Shown: piece after piece, positions 36,536 through 47,245 of the stretch | Position numbering within the stretch: position 1 is the stretch's first letter | Layout: every line of letters starts with the position of its first letter | Source: Punica granatum | Lineage: Eukaryota; Streptophyta; Magnoliopsida; Myrtales; Lythraceae | DNA: 64,000 bases | NCBI RefSeq assembly: GCF_007655135.1 | Contig: NC_045128.1 | Coordinates: forward strand, 10,106,001 to 10,170,000 | Reading direction: 5' to 3' | Program-made: the position numbers and the translations under genes | Notes under the pieces: model-generated | The model's database searches: none | Told to the model about the DNA's origin: nothing | What the model saw: the letters and a program-made list of their open reading frames with translations, nothing else

Positions 36536-38600
36536 TTTCTATGAAATAATGTCACTGCAAGTGAAATCATATGAAACAATTTGCCACTACAAATGAAGCT
36601 AAAGGACAAAATCAAAGACAGTGTAGTAGAGTGTAAGTAATAAATGACTCAAAAGGCAAAATTACCCCAACTTTAATTTTGTGGGCAACTTCAAGGGCTA
36701 GCCGATGCTCGCACTCGCAGTTCCGAACAAAACAAGGGAAAGTACTCCTGAGTCCTGAGGATTTTCAGGTTCTATCCTAAATTATAAGGTGAACTAGCAG
36801 ATGTTTCGCCGCATGTTCGGTAGAAGGGACATTGACAGTGCCTTCATCGCTGCAGATAAGGAAGTGATAGTAATAAATCAACAAAAGCAGGACAAGAATG
36901 TTGCAGTTGGGACTGAAATTCGAAAGTAGTTTGAGAAGTCAAGGTATATCCAAATTCCAGAATCTGCTGTTAATCCAGTAGGGGTCTTTCTACTTCGCCA
37001 AATACGAAACAGAGAGCTGGAGTTGGAGACTCGCTGAACATGAGAAGGATGAACGTAGCTCAGACTGAAAATTAAGAACGTCTAATCGTTCCATGCCGAA
37101 CGAACTCAACTGAATTTTCCATGAGAAGCAAAATTATGCAGACATCGGCTTGTGATGAAAAGATGATCGTGCATCAAGCCCGTTACAAAGCCTAGCCCAA
37201 ATTCTTTTATGTGATAGCCCAAATCAAAGTTTCATCTTTAATTCCACGTGAAACTTTTGTTCACCATGTTTCATATTTTCTGAACCTTCATGCACGCTGG
37301 AGCTATACATGTTCGTGGATTTGCACATTTTTCTTTTTCGATTACAATAAAGCTCATAAACCTAGTATAGTAAAAGGAAAACCTAAATAAAAGAATATGA
37401 GATGTCTCAAAATTCAAAATCTCTTTATTTCAAATAAAAACATATGTCACTACACATCTTTTTCGCTGGGATGACCGCGTTCACTCTGTCCCTTGTAGGG
37501 TTAGGTGATTCCAGTCTTCTAAATCGAGAGCCAAGTATGGAGTTCAAAACGGAAACTAGATTCCCATGTGAGGTTTCTTATAGGTTCCAATCTTCTTCGG
37601 TGAATATACGAGCATTTCATAAGTGGCAGGGAGGTAATGTAATTGCACGAATAATGTGACTGCTGGTGTAATCACACAAAATATTGCATTAGTTCAAGGT
37701 CTGGTTTGCACGGAGTTCTACATAAAATTCGGAAACAAATACGCGTAACAATCACGACGCCATAATCATATGTATTTAGGTTAAACCTTTTACTCCGGCC
37801 ACGAATTTCCCTGCTGATGCTCAATCACTTTTCCGCATTAAATTTTAAATAGACCTAGGTCAACATAGTAACCATTAAAATGTTGTCCCACATCGTATGC
37901 GGAGGAAACTAGTATAGGCATCTTTGTAAGGAGACTTATCGACCGATCTTCTCCAGACGTCTTTTGAAAATGCAGATTCAATCCAACACTCGAACCAATA
38001 AGCTAGATTTTCTGAACTCGCCATGTCTACGATGCAAACTAGGATAGGATTACGACCGCATGTCGTTTCGCACAACAGCGTCTTCAATGTCACATATAAT
38101 ACGACATCCACAACTACCTCATCATCAAACTGTACAGCCAAATGGATTATACCTTAGCTGGAATTGTCCTGCATGCTAAACAGCCACTTATAAGCATTTT
38201 TATCAATTTGAATCTCATTAACTGTGAGTTTCCAGTTACCTGCACTGTTATAAAAACTTCATAGCGACTCCCCAATATTAGTTTTGTCAGCTTAAATGAG
38301 AATGTCTTGGTTTAGCGAAACTCCGAAAAATCTTTGCACTGTAGGGCTGGAACCATTGGAAGATACTATCGAGTAATATTGTCGTGCTGTTGATACATTT
38401 GTTTAACTGGGAATTCTCATTGGCAGACTTCACGGGCGAGTTAAATCAAAAGGAACCGAAAATTTCGGGGTCTGATTAGAATTGTTCTTGATGTAATTTA
38501 AACCTTCTCAACTTAATGGGCTTCTTATTTTTGCTTCTCCCGGAGAAAACAATTAAAAAGAAAAAAAAAAGATTATGACATAAAAAAAATTTAAAGACCT
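36536..38600. other. Intergenic, no gene seen
   Basis: Open frames 37444-37659 (+) and 37875-38141 (-) have no recognisable domain. 'tgttgtcccacatcgtatgc' near 37880 resembles the start of some plant LTRs, but no partner was found. Confidence 0.4.
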
Positions 38601-38774
38601 GCTAAGTAGAGAGGTGACGATGGGCATCAAATATAAGCAATTAAAAGGACTTCAGTTGAACAACAGACTTTCATTATCCAAAGACCAAAAGATACAAATG
38701 TCTGCCTGCAACGGAATGAATTCACCAAGAAAATCCAGTAACTTCATCCTCAACCCAATCAACTACACATGCTA

Positions 38775-38795
38775 AAGCTCAGGAGAAATAGACAG
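38775..38795 (-). promoter_or_regulatory. 3' miR390 target site of TAS3 (cleavable type)
   Basis: Complementary to miR390 at guide positions 1-17, with G:U pairs at 12 and 13 and mismatches only at 18-21. Positions 9-11 are perfectly paired, so slicing is expected between 38785 and 38784. Confidence 0.88.
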
Positions 38796-38889
38796 GATAT
38801 ATTAAGATGTGAGATTCGGATGAGATGAGAGTAGAAAAAATTCATAAAAAATATATATAAAATGACCATAGCAAGAATGCATGACGTAC

Positions 38890-38910
38890 AAAGTCTTGCA
38901 AGGTCAAGAA
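38890..38910 (-). ncRNA. tasiR-ARF
   Basis: The minus-strand 21-mer begins TTCTTGACCTTG, then has C where the Arabidopsis tasiR-ARF has T, then AAGAC, and ends TTT instead of CCC (17 of 21 identical). It sits in exact 21-nt register with the 3' miR390 cut. Confidence 0.9.
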
Positions 38911-38976
38911 AAAAAATATAAATAATAATCGTAATTAATAAAATATAAAAATAGTATATATATATTTTTTGAAAAT

Positions 38977-38997
38977 CAGCTCAGATAGGATAGCGCC
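38977..38997 (-). promoter_or_regulatory. 5' miR390 target site of TAS3 (non-cleavable type)
   Basis: Paired with miR390 at guide positions 2-8 and 12-21, with a mismatch at position 10 and G:U pairs at 9 and 11. This central defect is the known signature of the TAS3 5' site, which AGO7 binds but does not cut. Confidence 0.9.
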
Positions 38998-39006
38998 ATC
39001 AAGATA

Positions 39007-39165
39007 TCAAGTTATCGTCCCGGAGATGACACGCTTGGATTTGCATTTCAAGTAAAACCTCCGGTGTAAGGGGAGGCGGAACAGGTCCACTCTCTTCATC
39101 AATCTCGTGATTTGCATATCAAACAAGCAAGGAATGTGAGGATGGAAGTGACAGGCTCGACTCAT
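39007..39165 (-). CDS. TAS3 short ORF (52 aa) ending 9 nt before the 5' miR390 site
   Basis: The ORF begins MSRACHFHPHIPCLF and ends at TGA (39009-39007), nine bases upstream of the 5' miR390 site. Arabidopsis TAS3 also has an ORF of about 50 codons stopping just before this site, where AGO7/SGS3-linked ribosome stalling has been described. The peptide has no recognisable domain. The position of the stop, rather than the product, is likely to matter. Confidence 0.65.
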   Translation of the reverse strand: MSRACHFHPHIPCLFDMQITRLMKRVDLFRLPLHRRFYLKCKSKRVISGTIT

Positions 39166-39326
39166 ATTTGGAGGGGATTTAAGGTAACATCTCGGAAATC
39201 CTAATGAGGACAGAACCGAAGTGAAGTGATGGAAATGGGCAAAAGAAAAGAAACCATGGACGATGATGTTCCGTTTTGTTTGTTTTGTTTGGTGGCTTGA
39301 AAGGACCTTGGTTGTTGGAGGTGCAG

Positions 39327-39334
39327 ATTTATAG
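39327..39334 (-). promoter_or_regulatory. TATA box of TAS3
   Basis: CTATAAAT on the minus strand, about 160 bp before the short ORF. This spacing leaves a leader of about 130 nt. Confidence 0.55.
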
Positions 39335-39356
39335 AATGGAAGGAAGAGGACAATTG

Positions 39357-39383
39357 TAGAGAGAGAGAGAGAGAGAGAGAGAG
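39357..39383. repeat. (GA)n microsatellite in the TAS3 promoter
   Basis: About 13 GA units (CT on the TAS3 strand), 25 bp upstream of the TATA box. Confidence 0.85.
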
Positions 39384-41431
39384 GTAAGAATTAATTAATT
39401 AACGAGAGAGGCCAGAGTGGGCCAAGAAAAAGAACAAAGAAAAACAAAAAGAAAAAACGAGGGAGGCCAGAGGAGCAGTAACAGTAACCGTAGAAATTTC
39501 ATCAGTTCTTGATATTTGTGAAAAGATGTTGACATTTTCTCATGTATTTTCCCTTCAATCTCCAATAAATATTATCCCTCATATTCAAGAAATTACCAAA
39601 TATCGATTACCCCAGTTTAATTGCCAAATATATGTAGGAGAGACAACTTAAGTTGCCAAATATCCATGCTAATCCTAAAAAGAACCGGGAGGAGGCGAGG
39701 AGGATTTAGACTGCAAGCTGTGGATTAGAATCTTCGAGCAGAAGAGTAGAAATCGGACCTTTGTTGTCATACTAAGGCTAATAGAAGACCAATATAGCAA
39801 GCGAGACCAATACGATGACTATAAGGCCCTCTGCTCATCTGCACCGTGCCCATATTAATACGCTAATGCCACTGCATTCAGATAGTCTCTAACATAAAAG
39901 AGAAAAAACACTAATATATGAAAACCGGGGGTTCTACTTTCGTCGCCTCTACACGAATGGATGGTGAAGCTCCTAATAAAATGCATGACATTGGCGACCT
40001 CGATCACATCTTAAATAAAACAACCACTTTGGTGTGGTGTTTATAAATTGTATGGGGGGGGTTGTAATCGTCCCAATTAAAATCATAAGAAAAGAAAAGG
40101 CCAAAAAAAAAAAGAAAATGAAAATAAAAAGTACGGAAATAGATAGATGAGTGAAAAAGAAAAGACGGAGAGATTGACCGATGATGAGATATGAGAGAGG
40201 GGGGAAGTACAGGTAAAGGGGGAAATGAGGGCAGGGCAAGGCAGTGACATTTAATTATCAGAAAATCTTTCATTTCTCCTCTCATCAGTCATCAGTCATC
40301 AGTCTATCTATTGGATCTGTTCTGCTCTGTTGCTATGTGTTTGAAAATCTTTTACCTCCTCCTTCACGTTAACGCAATATACAGAATATACTTCCCTTCT
40401 ATCCCTTCTCCCCATAATAGAGAAGATGTGAGAGGAGAGAATATTATGGAGTGATCCTCTGCTCTGCCACACTCTTCTGGTTCTGTTCACCGGTCATACA
40501 CTCTCTCTCTCTCCCTTTCCCCTCTCTGACTTTTAGATTTTGAGAAGCCACTCAAGTTTCAACAATCTTCGTTAGCCCATAGCATTGGAGTACATGGAAC
40601 CTCATCAGAAGTTGCTTTTTTTTTTTTTTGACCCATAAGGAATTGGTTCAGTGGTGAAGATGAACTCTAGTGTTCACCTGATCTTGATTTTGATTCCTCT
40701 TGAGGCCACTTGCCTCGGCTTAACCGTGCAGTTTATCTGTTTCACGTGTCATGGAGGGTGCACGGACCTGAGAGATTAGTTGAGTGAAATTTGAACACCT
40801 CTGGTTATCAAAGAAAAAAAAGTTTGCTCTTTTTAAAAATTGATTGGGCGTTGAGCTTATATTCTATTCAAAAACTTACATCGACGGTGGCGCCCAACCC
40901 TCTTATAATATCCAAAGTTATTTTTATATGCTTTTAACACGGGATCGTATATAGGATCCTTGCAAGGGTCATATGAGAAGCATAGTATGGGACTAAAGTC
41001 TGCCTTTGATGCCATCTTAAAGTTTCATTGGACTACAAATGATCAAGTTCATATTCAACCGAAAAGTTTAATTTATAGGTCATGATATCTGACTCTCTTA
41101 TAAATCAAAGGTTATTTTTTATATTTTTAATGTGAAATTATATATAGGATTCTTAATAATCTTACCTTATAATATCGTAAAGAAGAAAAATCAACAAGAT
41201 TTTTACTGTTGATAACTCTTATGGTAATTAACAGAGTGATTAATGCTTTTTTTTTCCTTTTCTTTGCATTTCAATTTGTGTATTCCTCACGCAATGTGAC
41301 ATAATAGAGTCATCGAAGAATTTCTAGTTCTACACATATGTATCGTGAGCAAGTTTGATTAGAATAAAAGTTTCTTTTTTATTTGGTAGTTATTTCTTTA
41401 AAGATTTGAGTAAAATTCCTATATATCCAAC
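39384..41431. other. Upstream region of TAS3 and spacer
   Basis: Purine-rich low-complexity blocks (40080-40230) and pyrimidine-rich blocks (40480-40530) produce several spurious open frames. A SINE-like unit with a 'ggttcagtggtgaag' head near 40648 and a poly-A end near 40818 lies at 40636-40818. No protein gene seen. Confidence 0.45.
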
Positions 41432-41610
41432 GTAGATCAGTTCAAGCGGTTCAACGTTCATTTCACTTAAGTAAGGTCTCGGATTCGAGTATTTGTGAAT
41501 GTAAAAAATTTACATTAAAAAAGCTTTATCCCTTAGTGGGTTGACATTGCTCGATTGGATTAATAGGGATTCATTGAACTTACTGATACTAAGGTCTACA
41601 CCGAAAATTA
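41432..41610 (+). repeat. SINE family S1, full-length copy
   Basis: 'gttcaagcggttcaacgttc', 'taaggtctcggattcgagta', 'cccttagtgggttgacattg', 'gattggattaatagggattc' and 'ctacaccgaaaat' follow the family consensus from end to end. Confidence 0.55.
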
Positions 41611-42489
41611 ACATCTGGCCATGAAAAACAAGTAAAAATTTCGGACAATCATAGAGCAAGCAAGGACACTGTATATTAACTAATTCATCATAAATTACAC
41701 AGAAAAAAAAAAGAAAGAATTCTTTTCAAATAATTACCGGATCAGGAATGTGAGCTGGATGGAAATGTGAGGAGGGATCATACATCAGATTTGGCGAGGA
41801 TCATTATAGCTTCCAGCTTTCAAATTTACATGCAAAAGGATGGGTTTCCAAAAAGCTCTGCAAGCTATATTTCAGTGCATTTACTTCCAATAAATACATA
41901 CGGGCTTCTTTTTTTGGGTGAAATTTTTTTTAAAAAAAAATCCGTGGAATCCTTTCCAATACCATCAATATAATTTTGAGAAAACTGTCAAATACACCAT
42001 GAAAAATTAAAATTATATTAAATCAATCCTACATACATTTTTTATATCACATAAACCCTTAATCGTTGAAAAATACGTCTAATTAATCTTTCTGTCAGCC
42101 TCTCGTAAAAAAATAGACAGAATTTTCTGGCATTTTTTTATTGCTCTTTAAAAGTTTACCTTTATACACTCCAATAGAAGGTCGCCACCTCAGCAGATTC
42201 ATGGAAGAAAGAATGGTGTCGGTTTAGCCTAAATATTAGTTTTACTCCACAAATTATATATGAATCCAAAATTGAATAAAGGCATAGCGATACGAGATGA
42301 TTTTGCAAAATAAAGTGTTTAGCTTTAGCATTCATGAGTACGGACTGGTACCAGGTAGAAGGATAACAATTTGGCTATACAAAAATTCATACTCTCTTTT
42401 GACAGGTTATTCTTTTCAATTCATTTGGTACCATACAAACGTTACGGGCCGAACACCCGCTAAGTCAGCCAACAAAGGTTAGACGCCTC

Positions 42490-42680
42490 GGGGTCGAATA
42501 AATATACAAAGTGTCATCGGAATACATAGCATCACCAAAATGCGAAAAGATCAATCCCTAGCGAGCTTAGCTAAGCTATCGGCCACCATGTTAGCTTCCC
42601 TGTAGTTATGCTCCATCCTAAAACCTGCAAAGTGCTGAATGAGATTCCTGCAATCTGAAATAATGGGGGCATTAGAACTA
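42490..42680 (-). mobile_element. LINE remnant with RNase H-like C-terminus
   Basis: On the minus strand, 42675-42555 reads SNAPIISDCRNLIQHF, AGFRMEHNYREANMV and ADSLAKLARD, then stops. ISDCR and YREANxVADxLAKLA are hallmarks of the RNase H-like domain at the end of plant LINE polyproteins (and domesticated RVT_3-type proteins). Upstream the frame is lost, so it is a decayed fragment. A second remnant of the same type lies at 48293-48690. Confidence 0.75.
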
Positions 42681-43354
42681 AATTATTACAATCGGGGCTT
42701 GTAATTAGATGATACACTACCTTGGAAACCCAGGTGTATGTTACCTGGGCAATGAGAAACAACATGATTGAGTGTCATATAAATGGCGCCATTCTTTCAT
42801 GGTGTCTTCCAGTCCTCTTTTCATGGTACACTATTCTGCATATATGGCCGACGATAGAGGATTCGAGGACTGCTGTGCAACGGGGAATTACAGATTCTAT
42901 CTTATGTACTCATATGCAGAAGACGAAATCTTCGCTTGTTTCCTCGTATAGGGAACTCCGGCGAGCAAGAAAACAAAGACAATAAAGTTTTTTTTCAACT
43001 GTATTGTGCAATGGAGCTTTGCACCTGCAAAACTCCAAAATCGATTATACTTCAACCAAAGACAAGAATCACCATAATCGAGAGTGAAGAAAACAATAAC
43101 CCATGCTTTCATGTGGAAACACCTGAACATCGATCATTTTATTCAAGACATTCAACATGAAGTCATCGACGACGACATTGCAAAGCCTGAAATCATCTCT
43201 CTAGTCTACGAAAAACTCCTAAGTAATCCTCAGAAAACATAATTCATGAAAAACCCGGGTAAGTTTTCAAGCTTCCTTCAATCTTCCGATCCCGACGACA
43301 TAATTGAGTTGAGCCTTCCGCTTTATTTTTGTTCAGCTCCTGAGGGAAAATAAC

Positions 43355-45390
43355 TCAATGGGCTGCATCTTCTTCTTCACAGAACTTGCAGTACTTGTCT
43401 GAGTCCATCAACTTCTCCACTTCACTTGAATCGCTCAGCTCCACCTTTATAATCCATCCCTTCTCGTAGGGGCTTGAGTTGACCTGTTATGGGGGGGACA
43501 AACTTATGTTAATTTGCACAAAAAGCCAAGAATATCGACATGGCAGAAAAAAAAAATCTCCCACTATATTTTGACATATTCTTAACCGAAGAAAGCAACA
43601 ATCCGAGGTGAACTGTGGTCTTTGTTTGGAGTTTTACTTGTCAGAACTCGTTCATAAAACCAGGTTCAGAAAACAACTTTTTAAAGCCTTTTTTACTACA
43701 GAACTCTAATTTCCACGAAAACACCAACTCCAAACCTGCTGACAACTCGTCCAGTTGTAAAACACACTGTTCAAACGTTAAGAAACAAGTTTCTCAAACT
43801 GATTCTGCAACCAGTTTCAAGAGCAAAATTTTGAAAACTGAAAACCTTTTCCGAACTGAATGCTGCTGCAATTAACAGAATCCACTTAAACAGGCAAAGC
43901 AAAGCAGACTCACGAGTCCAGGAGAGTCACTGAGCTCCTCGTTGACTTCAATAACCTTTCCTGAAACAGGGGAGATGATATCACTGGTGGCCTTGACACT
44001 CTCAACGGCCCCGAAGCCGTTGCCCTGTGCCACGGTGGACCCCTCTTCTGGTAATTCAACATAGACGACATCCCCCAGATGGTCCTGGGCATGGTCAGTT
44101 ATGCCAACAGTTGCAGAATTGCCCTCGACTTTTACCCACTCATGAGAGTCAGCATACTTAAGGTCCTTGGGAACTGCAGTAAATTGGAAATGTGAATGAA
44201 AGATCAGTTCTTCCGAGTAGAATACAAAGGAACTCCTCTGAAAGTTTAGGCAGCTCTCCTGACAAGAGATAGGAGTTTCAAGAGAAAAAGGTGCATACAA
44301 ATGAATCAGCATAGGAATCAGAAATCTTTATGGGCAAATGCAGAAAACAGGGTTTGCAATTGTAACAATGGAAGCTTAACATGACAGGTGCAGCAAATAT
44401 GAATAAATCAACTCAGTGAAATGAAAAACCGCCTTCTCAATAAATCAACAGAGAACTAAGGAATTTTCCTGAAACTTTAGACACCGTGGCCAGGATCCTC
44501 TCCAGACATGACATAGGTATTTGCGAGAAAAAGACATAGAAATAGGAATCAGAAACCCCTTCTTGGCCAATTGCAGGATACAGGGCGTGAAACTTTGGAA
44601 GCTTAACATGACAAATGCAGCAAATATGGATTCAATCAACACAACAACCTTTGGTCTTTTCCTTGAATGAAAGGTCCCATGAATGGTCCCTTAAAAACGC
44701 CTTGTGAAGTATTACAAGAAAAAAGATTTCCTTGGATGAAAAATATGATAAGGTGCAAACTCATCGAGGTCGGATCAATGGCTTCATATCCAAGCAGTAT
44801 GAATTAGATCGGCAGCTCTAACTGCAATCTACAATGTCCAGAAGGTTTCAGATTTAATGACTAAATACAGCCTTTGCTCCTCTCTCAAACTATTATTTGG
44901 CATCAGTGTCTGCATTAGAAATTACCTTTCAATCAATATCCATCTAAGATCAATCAAACCAAACGATTCAGAAAAAAAATGAATATAAAGGGGCTCTAAG
45001 GCATTATTAGTCTATCACGCAATGCTCAATAGCAACAATAAAACCACCATTCTGATAAAACCACAAGTTGCACGACCGTACTGATCATAGCATTGAACGG
45101 ATCCGGTGCTGGATCACAACAAAACCGCACAACCCATCAATCAAAATCGGATCTTTCATACCACCCTCATGAAAAAATGCCACCATTTTCAAGAAGGAAC
45201 AGATTGCACATCCCCAGGGCCATGAAAGTGAGATCTAGCTTCCGACTCATCAAATGCACCAATCATTTCGAAACGAAGGAGTGTCAAAAAAAGGAGAGAA
45301 CTATTCTTTACCGGTAGCAAGGCCTCTGCTGAAGACGGAGACCCTCAGGCGAGAAGCTGCCCTTGAAGCCCACATCAACCTTGAAGCCAT
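43355..45390 (-). CDS. GDH2: Glycine decarboxylase complex H protein, mitochondrial
   Basis: Three exons on the minus strand: 45390-45312, 44173-43914 and 43483-43355. The junctions are GT-AG and in phase, giving 155 aa. A short Arg/Ser-rich presequence ([16 protein letters not shown]) precedes the mature start near residue 27. The lipoyl domain contains [30 protein letters not shown] and ESVKATSD, whose Lys87 would be lipoylated; the C-terminus is [10 protein letters not shown]. The lipoyl arm carries the aminomethyl intermediate between the P, T and L proteins during glycine breakdown in the mitochondrial matrix (photorespiration, C1 supply). Presequence and mature sequence resemble Arabidopsis GDH2 more than the leaf-abundant GDH1, so a housekeeping paralogue is likely. 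Intron 1 holds an internal duplication (44226-44641). Confidence 0.96.
44226..44641. repeat. Direct duplication inside intron 1 of the H-protein gene
   Basis: About 44226-44411 and 44458-44641 share 'aggaatcagaaa', 'ggaagcttaacatgaca', 'tgcagcaaatatg' and an 'aatcaac' end in the same order. The copies differ by several indels, so the event is not recent. Confidence 0.7.
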
Positions 45391-46272
45391 GACTGCGTAA
45401 GCTCTTCCGCTTCCTCTTCCTCCTCTGTCTCTCTCAGGGCGGCAAGAGGTTGATGAGTGAGTCGGCCCTCACTCTGTCGCACTAAAGAAGCAAAAGGGTT
45501 GGTGGCATAAAGCAACCATTAAGCCCATTTCTCTCTTAAGCAGGAATATTTTATTTAACATTTTTCACTAATAAAGTGGCAACATTTTCTCAAAATATTC
45601 GTATTTGTATATAAATTATTTTATAATTTTTTGGTATATTTTTTAATTTCAAAATTTAGAAACAATGCGTCGGGGCATCGGCGGCAGCCACCAGCCCTGC
45701 TGATGGCGCCGATTTTCTCCGTCGATGGGAATAGGATGTTCCTGACTTGCATATAGGATCTGGGGTTTGCATCATTTCATTATTGGAAATTAAAGACAGC
45801 CCAACGAATCTTACTTGAAAAAAAAAAAAGGAATAATGATTAAAAAAATTTGGAGATACATAAAATATATAAAGGAAGATTTGTGCATTGAGGTGGTGAC
45901 AACATACAGGACCAAACAGAGCAGAAACAAGTTAATCTAACAGAAGAAAAAGGACAGAACAAAAACAAACGAACCCACTGAGCAGTAGTTGGTGGGAGTG
46001 GAGACTGGCGATTATTTAAACATATCATTTCGGTGGCAAGGCCCCGTTTGCTATTTATATAATAATTTAACTATATCCAATTTAATTTTATTCTTTTTAA
46101 ACTTTAACATTATTATTATTATTATTTCATCTTTTTCATTCATTTAATAATAATTTCTCATTCATAATTTTTCCAAATCATTTTTATAATCAATCTTTTT
46201 ACTAATAAATTTCACATTTATTTTTACATCTATATATACATACATATATATTCTCACACATCAATATATTTA
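45391..46272. other. Promoter side of the H-protein gene and spacer
   Basis: 5' UTR and promoter of the minus-strand gene lie in the first few hundred bases. A GC-rich patch occurs at about 45660-45720. 46040-46260 is AT-rich with a 'ccccgtttgctatt' start, possibly a decayed family M repeat. Confidence 0.4.
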
Positions 46273-46687
46273 GAAGAAATTACGCTATATAGCCCATGAT
46301 TTACGCGTTTTGTCAAATATATCTTATACTTTTTTTTGGTCAGATATATTACATGATTTATATTTTGCTCGAAATCTACTACGGCGTTATCTTATCCGTT
46401 AATGAAATGTTAACAGGCTCCAAATCTATCACATGATTTTAATTTTTTTCCCAAATATATCCTATAGTTTTAATTATTTCCTCAAAACTATCCCATGATT
46501 TTAATTTTTTCTCAAATATATCCCGAATAAAAGGGGTCACAGTGGTAAAATCGTTAAACGTTGACGAAAATATAACGGCGTGATATATTTAAAGCAAAAT
46601 GTAAACCATGGTATATATCTAACAAAAAAGTACATTATAAATTTGACAAAATTGATAAACCGTAAGCTATATGGGGTAAAACCCTCC
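46273..46687. mobile_element. 415-bp MITE with long inverted repeats and perfect 8-bp target duplication
   Basis: 'tatattta' stands on both sides (46265-46272 and 46688-46695). The outer ~110 bp of each end are inverted copies: 'tatagcccatgatttacg' and 'ctactacggcgttat' on the left match the complement of 'ctatatggggtaaaac' and 'ataacggcgtgatat' on the right. The middle has short repeats of 'aaatatatccYRtgatttta'. Long inverted repeats with an 8-9 bp duplication point to a Mutator-like non-autonomous element. Confidence 0.85.
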
Positions 46688-46793
46688 TATATTTATAAAC
46701 ATTATAATTATTGCATAAAATCAAGTTGAGTTTGATTACTATTCAATAAACACAATACCACATAAAGTGGAATCCCAAGGCGGTAATATAAAA

Positions 46794-46827
46794 GGCTCTC
46801 TCTCTCTCTCTCTCCCCCTCTCTCTCT
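46794..46827. repeat. (CT)n microsatellite
   Basis: CT run with a short C interruption. Confidence 0.85.
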
Positions 46828-46860
46828 TGTTAATGTTAAAATGCGTAGCGATCTCTTAAT

Positions 46861-47245
46861 AAATTAATGCTTTGTTTAGTTTTAAAATCACAATCTTACT
46901 CTACTTCACTGGAAAATTATAATTCTAAGGTGCAATCAATTAGTACTTCACTTTATTCTTTTCTTAATTCCAAAACACAAATAGTACTTTTTTAATTTTT
47001 TCTTCAATTTAATAATAATTCTCTAATATATTTTTTCTTAATCATTATTATAAACTAATATTTTGATACTAAATTTTCATAATTATTCATTTTTTTCAAT
47101 TTTATAATAAATCCCCTCACATATTTTCTCTTGACAATTATTACAACTAATTCTTTAATAATAAATATTTTCAATTATTTTGTCTTCATTCCGTGAAGTA
47201 GAGTAGAGTAATAATTTTACTCCGAAAACAAATGCAAACTAAAAT
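46861..47245. repeat. AT-rich MITE-like repeat, family M, copy 5
   Basis: It begins 'atgctttgtttagttttaaaa' and ends 'gaaaacaaatgcaaact', imperfectly inverted. The interior contains 'ttcttcaatttaataataat' and similar family phrases. Confidence 0.5.

Larger units (their letters stand above)
38640..39300 (-). ncRNA. TAS3: TAS3 trans-acting siRNA precursor
   Basis: On the minus strand, in order, lie a TATA box (39327-39334), a 52-codon ORF (39165-39007), a 5' miR390 site with a central mismatch (38997-38977), a tasiR-ARF (38910-38890) and a cleavable-type 3' miR390 site (38795-38775). Cleavage opposite miR390 positions 10/11 falls between 38785 and 38784. The tasiR-ARF starts exactly 105 nt (5 x 21) from that point, the sixth phased position. 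Known TAS3 RNAs are bound by AGO7-miR390, copied by RDR6 and diced by DCL4; the tasiR-ARF represses ARF2/3/4 auxin response factors. Those functions are inferred from the family, while the sites and register are seen in the sequence. Only one tasiR-ARF is present, as in the short TAS3 class. Transcript ends are estimates: about 30 nt below the TATA box, and some 130 nt past the 3' site. Confidence 0.93.

Noticed and set aside
38999..39118. Minus-strand open frame (YANHEIDEESG...) as a separate protein exon
   Set aside because: It initially looked coding, but it has no upstream ATG or good splice acceptor and lies within the TAS3 leader; the ATG-initiated 52-codon frame fits TAS3 better.
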